A stretch of DNA of 64,000 nucleotides from RGEC01 sp964626685 (GTDB lineage Bacteria; Bacteroidota; Bacteroidia; NS11-12g; UBA955). Below the pieces are notes generated by a model. It searched no databases and was not told the origin of the DNA. It saw only the letters and a list, made by a program, of their open reading frames with translations. The DNA is taken from NCBI GenBank assembly GCA_964626685.1, contig CAZVJY010000002.1, positions 164,005-228,004 on the forward strand. Direction: 5' to 3'. Positions 1 to 9,065 of this stretch are shown here, one piece after another; position 1 is the stretch's first letter, and each line of letters opens with the position of its first letter. Made by a program: the position numbers and the translations under genes.

Positions 1-333
1 TGGAACATCGCGCTCACATATGTTTTTGACTACAACGCGGAGACAAATAACAAATCTCAGCGAATTGGAAGCAACCGAATCAATATCAGCGGTGACATCA
101 GTATCACACCGGAATGGAAGATCGGTTATACTACCGGTTACGATTTGCAGGAAAAAGAAATCGCCACCAGCCAGTTTACGGTAAGCCGCAACCTGCATTG
201 CTGGCAAATTGATTTTAACTGGGTTCCTTCCGGCTTTGCCAAACAGTGGACTTTCAGTATCAGACCCAAATCGGGCATGCTGCAGGATATGAAGCTCAAC
301 AGGCGGGCATTCTTTAATCCCGTGATGTTCTAA
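1..333 (+). CDS. lptD: LPS assembly protein LptD, C-terminal fragment
   Basis: The gene is cut by the window edge; 110 codons are open from base 1 to the TAA at 331-333. The fragment shows alternating polar and aromatic residues typical of outer-membrane beta strands. It ends with a conserved stretch (SRNLHCWQIDFNW, then SGMLQDMKLNRR) that I recognise from the last barrel strands of Bacteroidota LptD proteins. LptD with LptE inserts lipopolysaccharide into the outer leaflet. The identification rests on this tail alone, because the N-terminal OstA domain lies outside the window. The peroxiredoxin gene follows 32 bases later on the same strand. Another large beta-barrel protein is the main alternative. 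Confidence 0.72.
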   Translation, partial: WNIALTYVFDYNAETNNKSQRIGSNRINISGDISITPEWKIGYTTGYDLQEKEIATSQFTVSRNLHCWQIDFNWVPSGFAKQWTFSIRPKSGMLQDMKLNRRAFFNPVMF

Positions 334-365
334 ACATTTCTAAACACACAATTGTTAAATTACAT

Positions 366-833
366 ATGACACTCACTATCGGCCAGTCCGCCCCCGAATT
401 CACGCTTTTCAACGATCAAAAAAAAGAAGTAAGCCTTGATAGCTTCCGTGGTAAAAACGTAGTGCTACTTTTTGTACCGCAGGCATTCACAGGTGTGTGC
501 ACGGCAGAGTTATGCCAAATGCGCGACAGCCTGCATGACTACAACAACATGAATGCTGAAATCCTTGCTGTGTCTGTTGATTCTGTTTTCACACTGGAGA
601 AATGGAAAAAGGACGAAGGTTTCAATTTTAACCTGCTTTCCGATTTCAACAAGGATGTTAGCCGCGCATATGGCAGCATTTATGAAGAATGGATTTTTGG
701 CATGAAAGGCGTTTCAAAAAGAAGTGCTTTTGTGATTGACAAAGATGGCATCATTCGCTATGCCGAAGTACTTGAAAACCCGGGTGAAATGCCCAACCTG
801 CAGGCAGTGAAAGATACCGTTGCCTCTCTTTGA
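366..833 (+). CDS. peroxiredoxin, BCP/AhpE-like
   Basis: This 155-residue thioredoxin-fold peroxidase reduces hydroperoxides in the cytoplasm. The active-site segment PQAFTGVCTAELC carries the peroxidatic cysteine at residue 45 in the PxxxTxxC motif. A second cysteine at residue 50 matches the Cys45/Cys50 arrangement of E. coli BCP, so an atypical 2-Cys mechanism with an intramolecular disulfide is likely (inference). The length is normal for the BCP/AhpE group and no signal peptide is seen. The ATG at 366 is the first start in the frame. A perfect 9-base inverted repeat follows the stop at 847-870. Confidence 0.92.
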   Translation: MTLTIGQSAPEFTLFNDQKKEVSLDSFRGKNVVLLFVPQAFTGVCTAELCQMRDSLHDYNNMNAEILAVSVDSVFTLEKWKKDEGFNFNLLSDFNKDVSRAYGSIYEEWIFGMKGVSKRSAFVIDKDGIIRYAEVLENPGEMPNLQAVKDTVASL

Positions 834-846
834 TAGGCCAGCAAAG

Positions 847-870
847 TATTTTACCGGATAAGGTAAAATA
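847..870. repeat. perfect inverted repeat TATTTTACC-N6-GGTAAAATA
   Basis: Arms at 847-855 and 862-870 are exact reverse complements of 9 bases with a 6-base loop (GGATAA). The repeat lies between the peroxiredoxin stop (833) and the SUMF1-fold gene (928). No T tract follows, so it is a weak candidate for a terminator. It could equally be an operator for the downstream gene. Confidence 0.6.
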
Positions 871-927
871 AGCCTCAAAATCTCTTCCCTACGACTTGGG
901 AATAAATTCCTGTTGTGTTAATTTGCA

Positions 928-2013
928 ATGATGCGCCTCAAACTATTGGGAATTTTTATACTGGGTTTCAATCTGGGATTTGCTCAGCCGTATGCTGTTC
1001 CAGAATCTATTCGTACCAAATACTACTATCAACCGGGCGATAGCATCATTGTTTCGGAAAAGCCCTCTCCTGCTTTGGTAAAAATGCTAACAGGATGGAA
1101 TTATATTTCTTCAGACAGCGTGATGGTGGAACCCATAGACGGATACGACACCATACTGCCACTTTACCAGTTTGCTTACAAGGCTGTTCATGGAGGCTTT
1201 TTTTACCTGAAAACCGAAGTAAGCAATGCTGCATACAGGCGATTTGTGCAAGCCGCAAAAAATCCGTCCTACACCCCTGATACAAGCTGCTGGACCAGCC
1301 AAAATACATACAGCGAACCCTATGTTCATTATTACTACCAGCACCCTGCCTACAACAACTTTCCCGTATGCGGCGTTTCCTATTTACAGGCAAAAGCCTA
1401 TTGCCACTGGCTTCAGGATAGCTTAAACAATGCATTAAAGAAGAAAAACATACCTCAGCGCGTGGAAGTAGATTTGCCGAGTTCAGATGAATGGATAAAT
1501 GCGTATTACCATGCTGTTCGGCAATATGCGCAAAAACAAAAGATAAGAATTCCCGGCCCTACATACCTCCATTTTTCCATGCCGGGCAATACAATCCATG
1601 TTGTATCCGGGAATTGGCTGAGTGCAAGGCTCTCTGTGATTAAACCCCTATCCATTTACCAGGGATATACAGCTGCCACAGACGGCATGCAACCCATTGG
1701 CGGCGTGTATCATATCATGGGCAATGTAGCTGAATGGACAAGATCTGAAGCTAAAAATCATCTTTTCAACCACAAGGAATACACCTACACTGTAACCGGA
1801 TTGCTGGTACCGAATGTTTATGAAAACCACAGCAAAGCCACACTTGACAAATACGTGCGTGGCGAAAACCTGAATGACCTGATGGCCGTAAAAGGAGGAT
1901 CATGGGTGGATGACCCGTTTTACCTGCAGCCCGGAGCTTTGTATTTTGTTCCGAAAAACCAGGGTCGGGCGAATATTGGCTTCAGACCAATAATTCGGGT
2001 TGTAAAACCTTAA
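928..2013 (+). CDS. secreted SUMF1/FGE-sulfatase-fold protein (GldJ/GldK-like)
   Basis: The 361-residue product has an N-terminal signal peptide (about residues 1-19, ending GFAQ). A formylglycine-generating-enzyme-type fold follows from about residue 90: KTEVSNAAYRRFV, VSYLQAKAYCHWL, LPSSDEWINAYYHA, MGNVAEWT, then VKGGSW and a final IGFRP. This is the architecture of GldJ and GldK, the FGE-like proteins of the gliding/type IX apparatus. However, there is no lipobox cysteine and no gldLMN genes are nearby, so I do not assign a gld symbol. A catalytic role is not evident. A second ATG at 931 directly follows the chosen one. The gene ends on a TTAA shared with convergent lysA. Confidence 0.8.
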   Translation: MMRLKLLGIFILGFNLGFAQPYAVPESIRTKYYYQPGDSIIVSEKPSPALVKMLTGWNYISSDSVMVEPIDGYDTILPLYQFAYKAVHGGFFYLKTEVSNAAYRRFVQAAKNPSYTPDTSCWTSQNTYSEPYVHYYYQHPAYNNFPVCGVSYLQAKAYCHWLQDSLNNALKKKNIPQRVEVDLPSSDEWINAYYHAVRQYAQKQKIRIPGPTYLHFSMPGNTIHVVSGNWLSARLSVIKPLSIYQGYTAATDGMQPIGGVYHIMGNVAEWTRSEAKNHLFNHKEYTYTVTGLLVPNVYENHSKATLDKYVRGENLNDLMAVKGGSWVDDPFYLQPGALYFVPKNQGRANIGFRPIIRVVKP

Positions 2014-3218
2014 AGCACCTCTATTTCATTGCGCACCAGGTCCTCGAAGGTTTCCCTGCGTCTAATAAGTTTGGCCTCTCCATTTATCACCAAAACTTCT
2101 GCAGGCCTGAAACGAGCATTGTAATTATTGCTCATGGTGAAACCATAGGCACCCGCATTGTAGATAGCCAAGATATCGCCTTCACGCACTTCCGCAATTT
2201 TACGATCATAGCCCAGTGTATCGGTTTCGCAGATATAGCCCACTACAGAATAGAGCCGCGGCAAGCCTTCGGGGTTGCTCACGTTTTCTATTCGGTGGTA
2301 TGCATCGTAAAACATAGGTCTGATCAGGTGGTTTTGCCCGCTGTCTACCCCAATAAATACCGTGCTCGTTGTTTGTTTAATAACGTTGGCTTTTACCAGT
2401 AAAAAACCTGCTTCGCTTACGATGAACTTACCCGGTTCAAACCAGAGTTCCAGTTCTCTGCCATATTGGGCACAAAACCTTTGAAAAGCTTCTGCTATTC
2501 GGCTTCCCGTATCGGCAATATCAGTAACAATATCGCCTTCCTTGTATGGCACTTTAAATCCGCTACCAAAGTCCATAAACTCCAAATCAGGAAAATCAGC
2601 AGCAGCTTCAAACAACAAATCTGCACCCCGCAAAAACACGTCCGCATCCAAAATATCGCTGCCGGTATGCATGTGAAGGCCATTGATTTTCATGCCGTGA
2701 TTTTGTACCACACGCAGTACATGCCTTAACTGGTAAATACTGATACCAAATTTTGAATCAATATGCCCTACGGAGATATGGCTGTGACCACCAGCCATGA
2801 TATGGGGATTCAGGCGTATACAGCATTTAACCGTTCCTCCGTAATGATGCCCGAATTCTTCAAGAATACTGATGTTATCTATGTTGATGTGTACACCCAA
2901 TTTCACTGCCTCCTGTATTTCTTCAAAATCCACACAATTCGGTGTATACATGATTTGTTCTGGTGCAAAACCCGCTCTAAGCCCGAGCTGAACCTCCTGT
3001 ATGCTCACTGCATCCAGACCTGCGCCTTCATTTTTCAGCAACCGTAAAACGTTTACGTTGTTTAAGGCTTTCAGTGCATAATGCAGGCTGACTTTTACGC
3101 CGGGAAAGGCATTTTTCAATCGATGATATTGCGCAGTAATGGTTTGTGCATCATACACATATATAGGGGTTCCAAACTGTGCCGCAATTTCCGTTGCCGG
3201 TATTCCTCCAATTTTCAT
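2010..3218 (-). CDS. lysA: diaminopimelate decarboxylase
   Basis: LysA makes lysine from meso-diaminopimelate, the last step of lysine synthesis, using PLP. The 402-residue length fits a group IV decarboxylase. The PLP lysine is K50 in HYALKALNN, followed by an alanine-racemase-type barrel with HTGSDI and FGSGF glycine-rich loops. The C-terminal half has CETDTLGYDR, which supplies substrate-binding residues, and GAYGFTMSNNYN with the conserved YNxRxRP pattern. The start ATG at 3218 has a hairpin terminator behind it that separates it from secDF. The stop shares the TTAA at 2010-2013 with the convergent SUMF1-fold gene. Confidence 0.95.
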   Translation of the reverse strand: MKIGGIPATEIAAQFGTPIYVYDAQTITAQYHRLKNAFPGVKVSLHYALKALNNVNVLRLLKNEGAGLDAVSIQEVQLGLRAGFAPEQIMYTPNCVDFEEIQEAVKLGVHINIDNISILEEFGHHYGGTVKCCIRLNPHIMAGGHSHISVGHIDSKFGISIYQLRHVLRVVQNHGMKINGLHMHTGSDILDADVFLRGADLLFEAAADFPDLEFMDFGSGFKVPYKEGDIVTDIADTGSRIAEAFQRFCAQYGRELELWFEPGKFIVSEAGFLLVKANVIKQTTSTVFIGVDSGQNHLIRPMFYDAYHRIENVSNPEGLPRLYSVVGYICETDTLGYDRKIAEVREGDILAIYNAGAYGFTMSNNYNARFRPAEVLVINGEAKLIRRRETFEDLVRNEIEVL

Positions 3219-3237
3219 AATCTAATTTTAACTGCAT

Positions 3238-3269
3238 AAAAAAAGCGGGGATTAAATCCCCGCTTTTTT
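3238..3269 (-). terminator. rho-independent terminator after secDF
   Basis: The arms GCGGGGA (3245-3251) and TCCCCGC (3257-3263) form a 7-bp GC-rich stem with a 5-base loop. It is flanked by A7 on the left and T6 on the right, so it could work in both directions. It sits 18 bases past the secDF stop and just ahead of lysA on the same strand, so it should end secDF transcripts and insulate lysA. Confidence 0.88.
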
Positions 3270-3286
3270 GCGAAGACAATGTCTAT

Positions 3287-6200
3287 TTATGCTTTCTTAA
3301 TACTTTTATTCTTATTCATACCAAAGTCCACAACCACAGGCGTAGCGATGAATATAGATGAATACGTACCTACAATAATACCCAGCACCAGCGCCAGTGA
3401 GAATCCTTTGAGAGCATCACCGCCAAACAGGAACAGAATGATACAAACAAAGAATACGGTAGCAGAGGTGATCAACGTACGGCTTAAGGTTTGGTTAATA
3501 GCCATGTTGATGAGCTTATGATCGTCTTTTTCAACGCGGCTGTTACCGGAGAGGAATTCACGAATACGGTCAAATACAATTACCGTATCGTTCATTGAAT
3601 AACCAATCACTGTAAGCAAAGCGGCAATGAGGTGCTGGTCGAATTCCACAGGGAATGGCACCCAGCCGTCCATAATGCTGTAGCAGGCCAGAATGAACAC
3701 CACGTCATGCACAAGGGCAATGGTAGCACCCAGACCGTAGGCTGCACTGCGGAAACGAAGCAGAATGTAGGCAAACATCAGGAAGATAGCCACAATCAGC
3801 AACACCGTAGATTTGTTGCGTGTGCTGGCAGCTACCGAAGAGCCCACTTTCGAAGTTCCTTTGATAGACTCGGCTGTAACACCAAAATCTTTGAGTGCGC
3901 TAACCACTTCTGTTGTGGTTTTGTCACGTGCTTCTTTGCTGTTTTCATTCAGCCTGTGGGTGGTTATCACACGGAACTGTCCATCCTTACCAAAGGTTTT
4001 GGCTTCGTTGCTGCTTCCTGGGAAAGCTTTATCGAGGGTTTCTTTAATCTGACCGACAGATACATCTTTGGACTTATCGAACTGAATAATGAACGAGTTA
4101 CCCCCTTTAAAATCGATACCGGTGGTTAAGCCTCCTTTGTAAATGAATGTGCCAATACCAAAGAGAATAATTGGCAGTGACAATACATAGGCGCGCTTAC
4201 GGTATTTTACAAAGTCGAAATTGGTGTTGTTAAGTACATTCTCGCTATATGGGAATGAGAACTTGATATCTTTCTTTTTGTTAACACGGTTCTCAAGCAT
4301 CCAGCGGGTAACCAGCAGAGAAGTGTACATTGAAGTAAATACGCCAATTACAAAGATTACGGCAAAGCCATAAGCGGGTCCTGAACCTGCCATGAGCAGA
4401 GCTACACCGGCAAGCAGGGTGGTTAGGTTTGAGTCAATAATCGCTGAAAGCGCATATTTATAACCGTTCTTTACCGCCTGTGCCAGGCTAATTTTGTTTC
4501 TGAGTTCTTCTTTTATACGCTCATAAATCAGTACGTTGGCATCCACCGCCATACCGATGGTCAATACGATACCTGCCATACCGGGAAGTGTGAGCGATGC
4601 ACCAAGGCTGGCCAGGATACCAAAAATGAGAAACATATTGGCAAACACCGCGATGATAGAGTAAACACCGGCACGGTTGTAATACAGCACCATGAAGATA
4701 AGAATGGCTACAAAACCCACCAGCAAGGCACTGGTACCTCTTGTGATTGATTCTTCACCGAGTGAAGGACCTACAACGTCGCTGGCAACAATTCTTGCAG
4801 GAGCAGGGAGTTTACCTGCCTTCAATACGTTGGCGAGGTCATCGGCTTCCTTGATATCAAAGTTACCCGTAATCTGGCTTTGGCCTCCGCTGATTTTCTG
4901 GTTAACTACTGGCGCTGAGTAAACGCGGTCGTCAAGCACAATGGCAATGTGTTTGTTGATGTTCGCGCCGGTTATCTGAGCCCAGCGGCTGGCAGCCTGA
5001 GGGGTCATTTCCATGCTCACTTCCACTTCGCCGGTCTGGCTGGTTTGAGAGCGGGCATCAGAAATAATATTTTCTTCTTCGCTGGCCAGGGCGGCTTTGC
5101 CGTCACGATCGAGTTTAAGCAGGTAAACCAGGTGCTGATCGTTGTATTCTTCAATGAGTTTGTTGGCAGCACTTTCTGATTTTTTATCATTTTTCATCAG
5201 GCTGCTTTTCAGTTCACCCTGGTCGATGGGCTTCGCGCTGAAGGCCACTTTCATGGTGCCTTCCATGACCGCAGCATACTGCGGTTTTTTCAGTTCTTCT
5301 ACCAATGCATCGCGGTCTGCTCCACGCACCGATGCCACTGAGCTTCCCATGGCAGCAAAATAGCTGTAGCCTTTAAGCCTGCGCATCAACTTGCCGAGGG
5401 GGCCGTCATCTTTAGATTTGCCGGCAACGGCAGAATCTTTTTTGGCAACGGTTGAATCCACTTTGGCAACACCAGAATCAGCGGTAGCAGCCAGGGCAGA
5501 CTGTTTACCAGCCTTGAAGAGCATGTCCAGCATTTTGCTGGCTTCGGCACCTTTTTGGGTATTGCCGTAAACTTCGTAGAATTCAAGGTTTGCGCTTTTT
5601 TCAACCAGGTCTTCCAAACGACGGGGATTGTCTACACCAGGCAATTCCACGCTGATACGGCCACCGTCGATTTTCTGAATGGTAGGCTGGGTTACGTTTG
5701 CCTGGTTGATACGTTTTTCAACTACATCATATACCCTGTCAATTGCAGTGCCGGTTTCATCGCTTAATATTTTGCGAACCTGAGCCTCAGAACTGGAAGT
5801 ATTGATACCATTGGGATTGTTGCTTTTAGCAAAAAGGTTTACAACCTTGCGGTTGGGGGCAATCTTACTAAAGGCCGACATAAAATTATCAACGTAATCA
5901 CCGCCTTTGGTTTTCTCGTCTTGATTGGCCTGGGCGATAGCCTTAAGCAGATCTGCATCTGCGGGATCATTCGCCATCCCTTTGATAATAGCACCTTTAT
6001 CAACCTCGAGGATTACGTTCATACCACCACGTAAATCCAGACCCAGATTGATTTCACGCTGCTTACACTCAAAATAGTTGTAATTGGCAATTCCCAGATC
6101 ATAAATAATTTCACGGGAACCCAGGCTATCTATGTAGCCACGGTATGCTTTACCATAGTTTATACCTTTTTTCTGCTGTTTTTCGGCAAATTGCTGGGCC

Positions 6201-6301
6201 TTGTTTTCAAAACTTTGGGCTTTCCAGGTGAATGACAGCTGGAATAAACAAGCGATGGCCAAAACGACCGAGAATACAATAACGGAACGATTATTCTTCA
6301 T
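3287..6301 (-). CDS. secDF: protein translocase subunit SecDF (fused)
   Basis: This 1004-residue protein fuses SecD and SecF, as is usual in Bacteroidota. SecDF uses the proton motive force to pull proteins out of the SecYEG channel. The SecD half opens with one membrane helix and the signature GLDLRGGMNVILEVD. It then has a long periplasmic P1 region and five more helices, including GMAVDANVLIYERIKEE. The SecF half starts near residue 695 (FDFVKYRKRAY) and repeats the plan: TGIDFKGGNSFIIQF, then GYSMNDTVIVFDRIREF. The periplasmic part holds a low-complexity insert rich in Ala, Lys, Asp and Ser around residues 270-300. The gene has its own promoter-like sequence and terminator, so it is probably monocistronic. 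Confidence 0.97.
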   Translation of the reverse strand: MKNNRSVIVFSVVLAIACLFQLSFTWKAQSFENKAQQFAEKQQKKGINYGKAYRGYIDSLGSREIIYDLGIANYNYFECKQREINLGLDLRGGMNVILEVDKGAIIKGMANDPADADLLKAIAQANQDEKTKGGDYVDNFMSAFSKIAPNRKVVNLFAKSNNPNGINTSSSEAQVRKILSDETGTAIDRVYDVVEKRINQANVTQPTIQKIDGGRISVELPGVDNPRRLEDLVEKSANLEFYEVYGNTQKGAEASKMLDMLFKAGKQSALAATADSGVAKVDSTVAKKDSAVAGKSKDDGPLGKLMRRLKGYSYFAAMGSSVASVRGADRDALVEELKKPQYAAVMEGTMKVAFSAKPIDQGELKSSLMKNDKKSESAANKLIEEYNDQHLVYLLKLDRDGKAALASEEENIISDARSQTSQTGEVEVSMEMTPQAASRWAQITGANINKHIAIVLDDRVYSAPVVNQKISGGQSQITGNFDIKEADDLANVLKAGKLPAPARIVASDVVGPSLGEESITRGTSALLVGFVAILIFMVLYYNRAGVYSIIAVFANMFLIFGILASLGASLTLPGMAGIVLTIGMAVDANVLIYERIKEELRNKISLAQAVKNGYKYALSAIIDSNLTTLLAGVALLMAGSGPAYGFAVIFVIGVFTSMYTSLLVTRWMLENRVNKKKDIKFSFPYSENVLNNTNFDFVKYRKRAYVLSLPIILFGIGTFIYKGGLTTGIDFKGGNSFIIQFDKSKDVSVGQIKETLDKAFPGSSNEAKTFGKDGQFRVITTHRLNENSKEARDKTTTEVVSALKDFGVTAESIKGTSKVGSSVAASTRNKSTVLLIVAIFLMFAYILLRFRSAAYGLGATIALVHDVVFILACYSIMDGWVPFPVEFDQHLIAALLTVIGYSMNDTVIVFDRIREFLSGNSRVEKDDHKLINMAINQTLSRTLITSATVFFVCIILFLFGGDALKGFSLALVLGIIVGTYSSIFIATPVVVDFGMNKNKSIKKA

Positions 6302-6333
6302 GTGATTGTGTCAATGCGGATTTTACGAAGTCG

Positions 6334-6363
6334 CGAAAATAGGGAAAAAATTACGAACTGCAA
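6334..6363 (-). promoter_or_regulatory. probable secDF promoter (TTG-N19-TATTTTCG)
   Basis: On the minus strand, TTG (6363-6361) is separated by 19 bases from TATTTTCG (6341-6334). This differs by one base from the Bacteroidota -7 consensus TAnnTTTG. The start codon at 6301 lies 32 bases downstream. Confidence 0.5.
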
Positions 6364-6391
6364 GGAAAAAACGCAGTTCAGACAAGCATTT

Positions 6392-7354
6392 TCACATTTG
6401 CTGCAAAAGCCTGCTGATTTCGGCGGCTGATTGCTTTTGCATGCAATCAAAATGGCCTTTGGGACAGGTATTAAACCCTATTTTACTGCAGGGCCTGCAG
6501 GAAACCCTTTCTGCCTGAACCAAAACCGGTCCGGTTGTTACATTAACGGGCAACAACGGCCCCATACCAAAGTCGGGTGTGGTGTTGCCCCAAATAGAAA
6601 CGATGGGCTTTTGTAAAGCCGCAGCGATGTGCATCAGACCAGTATCGTGGGTCAGCACCTTATCAGCGCCCGCAAGCACTTTCGCGCTTTGATCCAGCGA
6701 TAGCTTGCCACACATGTTGCTTACACGATCCGGAAACCTTGCTGCGATGGACTCCCCCACCATTGAATCGTGGTTATCGCCAAGCAGTATAAAATGCTCG
6801 CTTGAAACTTCCATCAATTCCGCAATTTTATTTTCAGGCATTCGCTTGGTAGCCCAGGTCCCGCCAATGGCATAGGCCACATAAGAAGAAGGCAAATCTG
6901 GGATTTCACAATCCTTGTAATAAAAATCCAGCCCTTTACCATCGTATTGCACGCCCCACTTTTTTACCGTTTCCATGTACCTGAAAACAACATGTTCACA
7001 GGGTTTGCGGGTAAGCTTCTTCACCAGCAGCCATTTGTGCATGTTTTGCTTACGAAACACCGTAAAAGGCACACCGGGCAACAAGCTGCGGAGCAGGCGG
7101 GTTCTGAGGTTGGCATGCAAATCCACCACCGCGTCGTATTTTTCAAGTCTCAGGATTTTGGCCAGTGAGGAAACACTGCCTTGCAGGGTAATTACCTTGT
7201 CTATATTGGGATTGGCTTGCAAGATCCCTGCGTACTGCGGCTTGGTAGCGAAGTGAATCTCCACATTCGGCAGCTGTGCTTTAAGACAGCGCACCACCGG
7301 CGTTGTGAGCACGATATCGCCAATGGAACTGAAGCGGAGAATGAGGATTTTCAT
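6392..7354 (-). CDS. glycosyltransferase family 9 (ADP-heptose:LPS heptosyltransferase-like)
   Basis: This 320-residue GT-B transferase probably adds heptose or a related sugar to the lipopolysaccharide core at the cytoplasmic face of the inner membrane. It starts with MKILILRFSSIGDIVLTTP, the GT9 glycine loop that ends in a conserved Asp. It contains the nucleotide-binding block VLTHDTGLMHIAAALQKP and SIWGNTTP. The C-terminus has a cysteine cluster (CRPCSKIGFNTCP and a further DC) seen in many WaaF/RfaF-like enzymes. The donor and acceptor sugars cannot be read from sequence. The gene begins 15 bases after the PolX-like gene and is likely co-transcribed with it. Confidence 0.88.
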   Translation of the reverse strand: MKILILRFSSIGDIVLTTPVVRCLKAQLPNVEIHFATKPQYAGILQANPNIDKVITLQGSVSSLAKILRLEKYDAVVDLHANLRTRLLRSLLPGVPFTVFRKQNMHKWLLVKKLTRKPCEHVVFRYMETVKKWGVQYDGKGLDFYYKDCEIPDLPSSYVAYAIGGTWATKRMPENKIAELMEVSSEHFILLGDNHDSMVGESIAARFPDRVSNMCGKLSLDQSAKVLAGADKVLTHDTGLMHIAAALQKPIVSIWGNTTPDFGMGPLLPVNVTTGPVLVQAERVSCRPCSKIGFNTCPKGHFDCMQKQSAAEISRLLQQM

Positions 7355-7369
7355 AAACCCGCTGCGAAG

Positions 7370-9016
7370 TTACGCCCTTTTCAAAGACAGCCAGGCTTCA
7401 AATTCCTTCAGCGATTTCGCATTTAGCGTCAAATTTCGGGTAAGACCGCCTTTACGCGCCGCCAACGTGCCGTAATACATATCGTGGTAGCCTTCTTTCT
7501 CGTGCGCATCGGGGTTGATGGAAATGAGCACGCCTTTTTCCATGGCATAGGGAATGTGGGTCCAATCTATATCCAGGCGAAACGGATGGGCATTGAGTTC
7601 GATACTCACGCCATTGGCGGCGCAGGCATCAATCAGGTTGCGGTGGTTTACAGGATATCCTTTGCGAACCAGCAACAACCTGCCGGTGGGATGCCCCAGT
7701 ATGCGGGTATAGGGATTTTCAATGGCCTTAATGAGGCGCTGCATGGCCTTTTCTTCGGTCATGTTGAGCGTAGAATGCACGCTGGCCACCACAAAATCAA
7801 AGCGGGACAGCATATCAGTTTCGTAATCCAGCGAGCCGTCGGACAGAATATCGCTTTCTATGCCTTTGAATATGCGGAACGGAGCAAGTTCTGCATTCAG
7901 CGCATCAATTTCCTGCATTTGCTGAAGCACCCTTTCGTTGCTGAGGCCCTGTGCGTAGCCAGCACTGCGGCTGTGGTCGCAGATTCCAAGGTATTCATAG
8001 CCCAGCTTTTTGGCATGTTCCGCCATTTCGCGCAGGCTGTGAAGTCCGTCGCTGTAGGTGGTGTGGTTGTGCAAAATACCTTTAAGGTCTGAAAATTCAA
8101 CAAGCGGCTCATCGCTAACCTGCCATTCGCCAATGCCCTCGCGGCGCTCGGGCAATATAAATGGGAAGCCCAAAATTTGGTAGATTTCGGTTTCTGAATT
8201 GCCAGTTAAGGCGGTTTGCGCGGCAACTCCCAAAGCCTCAAAATGGGCCGCACTACCGGTTCCCAAGAACCACTGCCTTTCAAACTCAGCATCCTTTGCA
8301 ATTTCGAAGGCAAACAAAAAACCATTGGCATCACGGAATTTGAGTTCTGTATCGGTGTGACGTTCCAGTTGATGGGCAGCAGCAAATTCCAGTAAGGCCA
8401 CTTCCGTGGTGGAGGTTAGTATCGCTACCGATTCCAGCACAATGGCATTGCGGCGAAAATCGCCGGTAAATTCTGAGCGGGATTCTGGAAATTGCTCCCT
8501 GAGATTTTGCAGCATCTGATGGGCCGGTGCTTCAACCCTGGCGAAGTGAAACCAGCCGCGGGCATTGAGGGCAAAGTGTATGGCCTGCTGAATTTCATGC
8601 TGGGTTTTAAGTCCGAAACCGGGAAACTCCACCAAACGATTTTCGCGGCAGGCATCCAGCAAATCTTCGATGGTTTCAACGCCCATTTTGCGCCAGATTA
8701 CCGCCACTTTTTTGGGGCCAAGCCCTTTCACTTTCAGCATTTCCAGCACACCGGGCGGGGTTTTGGCAATAAGCTGTTCCAGCTCGGGGAAAGTGCCGGT
8801 TTGCAGCAGATTTTTGATGGCAGACAATACGCTTTTACCTATACCGGGAAGGCCTGCAAGGGTTTCCTCGTTCATATCCTGCAGGGGATCTTTAAACTTC
8901 TTGATATTGAAGGCAGCTGCAGAAAGGGCTTTTACCTTAAAAGGATTTTCCTCATGCAGTTCGGCAAGTTTGGCGTAAGTACCCAACAGGGTTGAGATGT
9001 CGTAATTGTCCATCAA
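7370..9016 (-). CDS. PolX-like protein: degenerate polymerase core plus PHP phosphoesterase domain
   Basis: The 548-residue protein has the layout of bacterial DNA polymerase X: helix-hairpin-helix motifs (about 53-71, 94-112, 128-146), a Pol-beta core, then a PHP domain (about 311-548). The PHP metal ligands are all visible: H316/H318 (HNHTTYSDG, D323), H348 (CDHS), E387, H414, H442 and D503/H505 (NPDAHE). The nucleotidyltransferase site is not intact. Where PolX has GS-x-RR and a D-x-D about ten residues later, this protein has GDFRR (185-189) with S196 and A198 at the two Asp positions. The third Asp position is also lost (near A236). I infer that it binds DNA gaps or ends and acts as a nuclease without polymerising. 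It is upstream of, and probably co-transcribed with, the glycosyltransferase. Confidence 0.88.
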   Translation of the reverse strand: MMDNYDISTLLGTYAKLAELHEENPFKVKALSAAAFNIKKFKDPLQDMNEETLAGLPGIGKSVLSAIKNLLQTGTFPELEQLIAKTPPGVLEMLKVKGLGPKKVAVIWRKMGVETIEDLLDACRENRLVEFPGFGLKTQHEIQQAIHFALNARGWFHFARVEAPAHQMLQNLREQFPESRSEFTGDFRRNAIVLESVAILTSTTEVALLEFAAAHQLERHTDTELKFRDANGFLFAFEIAKDAEFERQWFLGTGSAAHFEALGVAAQTALTGNSETEIYQILGFPFILPERREGIGEWQVSDEPLVEFSDLKGILHNHTTYSDGLHSLREMAEHAKKLGYEYLGICDHSRSAGYAQGLSNERVLQQMQEIDALNAELAPFRIFKGIESDILSDGSLDYETDMLSRFDFVVASVHSTLNMTEEKAMQRLIKAIENPYTRILGHPTGRLLLVRKGYPVNHRNLIDACAANGVSIELNAHPFRLDIDWTHIPYAMEKGVLISINPDAHEKEGYHDMYYGTLAARKGGLTRNLTLNAKSLKEFEAWLSLKRA

Positions 9017-9065
9017 AAATTAATATACGAAAAAAGGGTGAATTTTCCAAATTTTTTGGAGAAAA

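Noticed and set aside
928..2013. assignment as gldK or gldJ
   Set aside because: The fold matches, but there is no lipobox cysteine and no gldLMN or other linked genes, so a symbol would be over-reading.
7484..8092. 202-codon plus-strand frame inside the PolX-like gene
   Set aside because: It is antisense to conserved PHP motifs, with no recognisable domain and no promoter.
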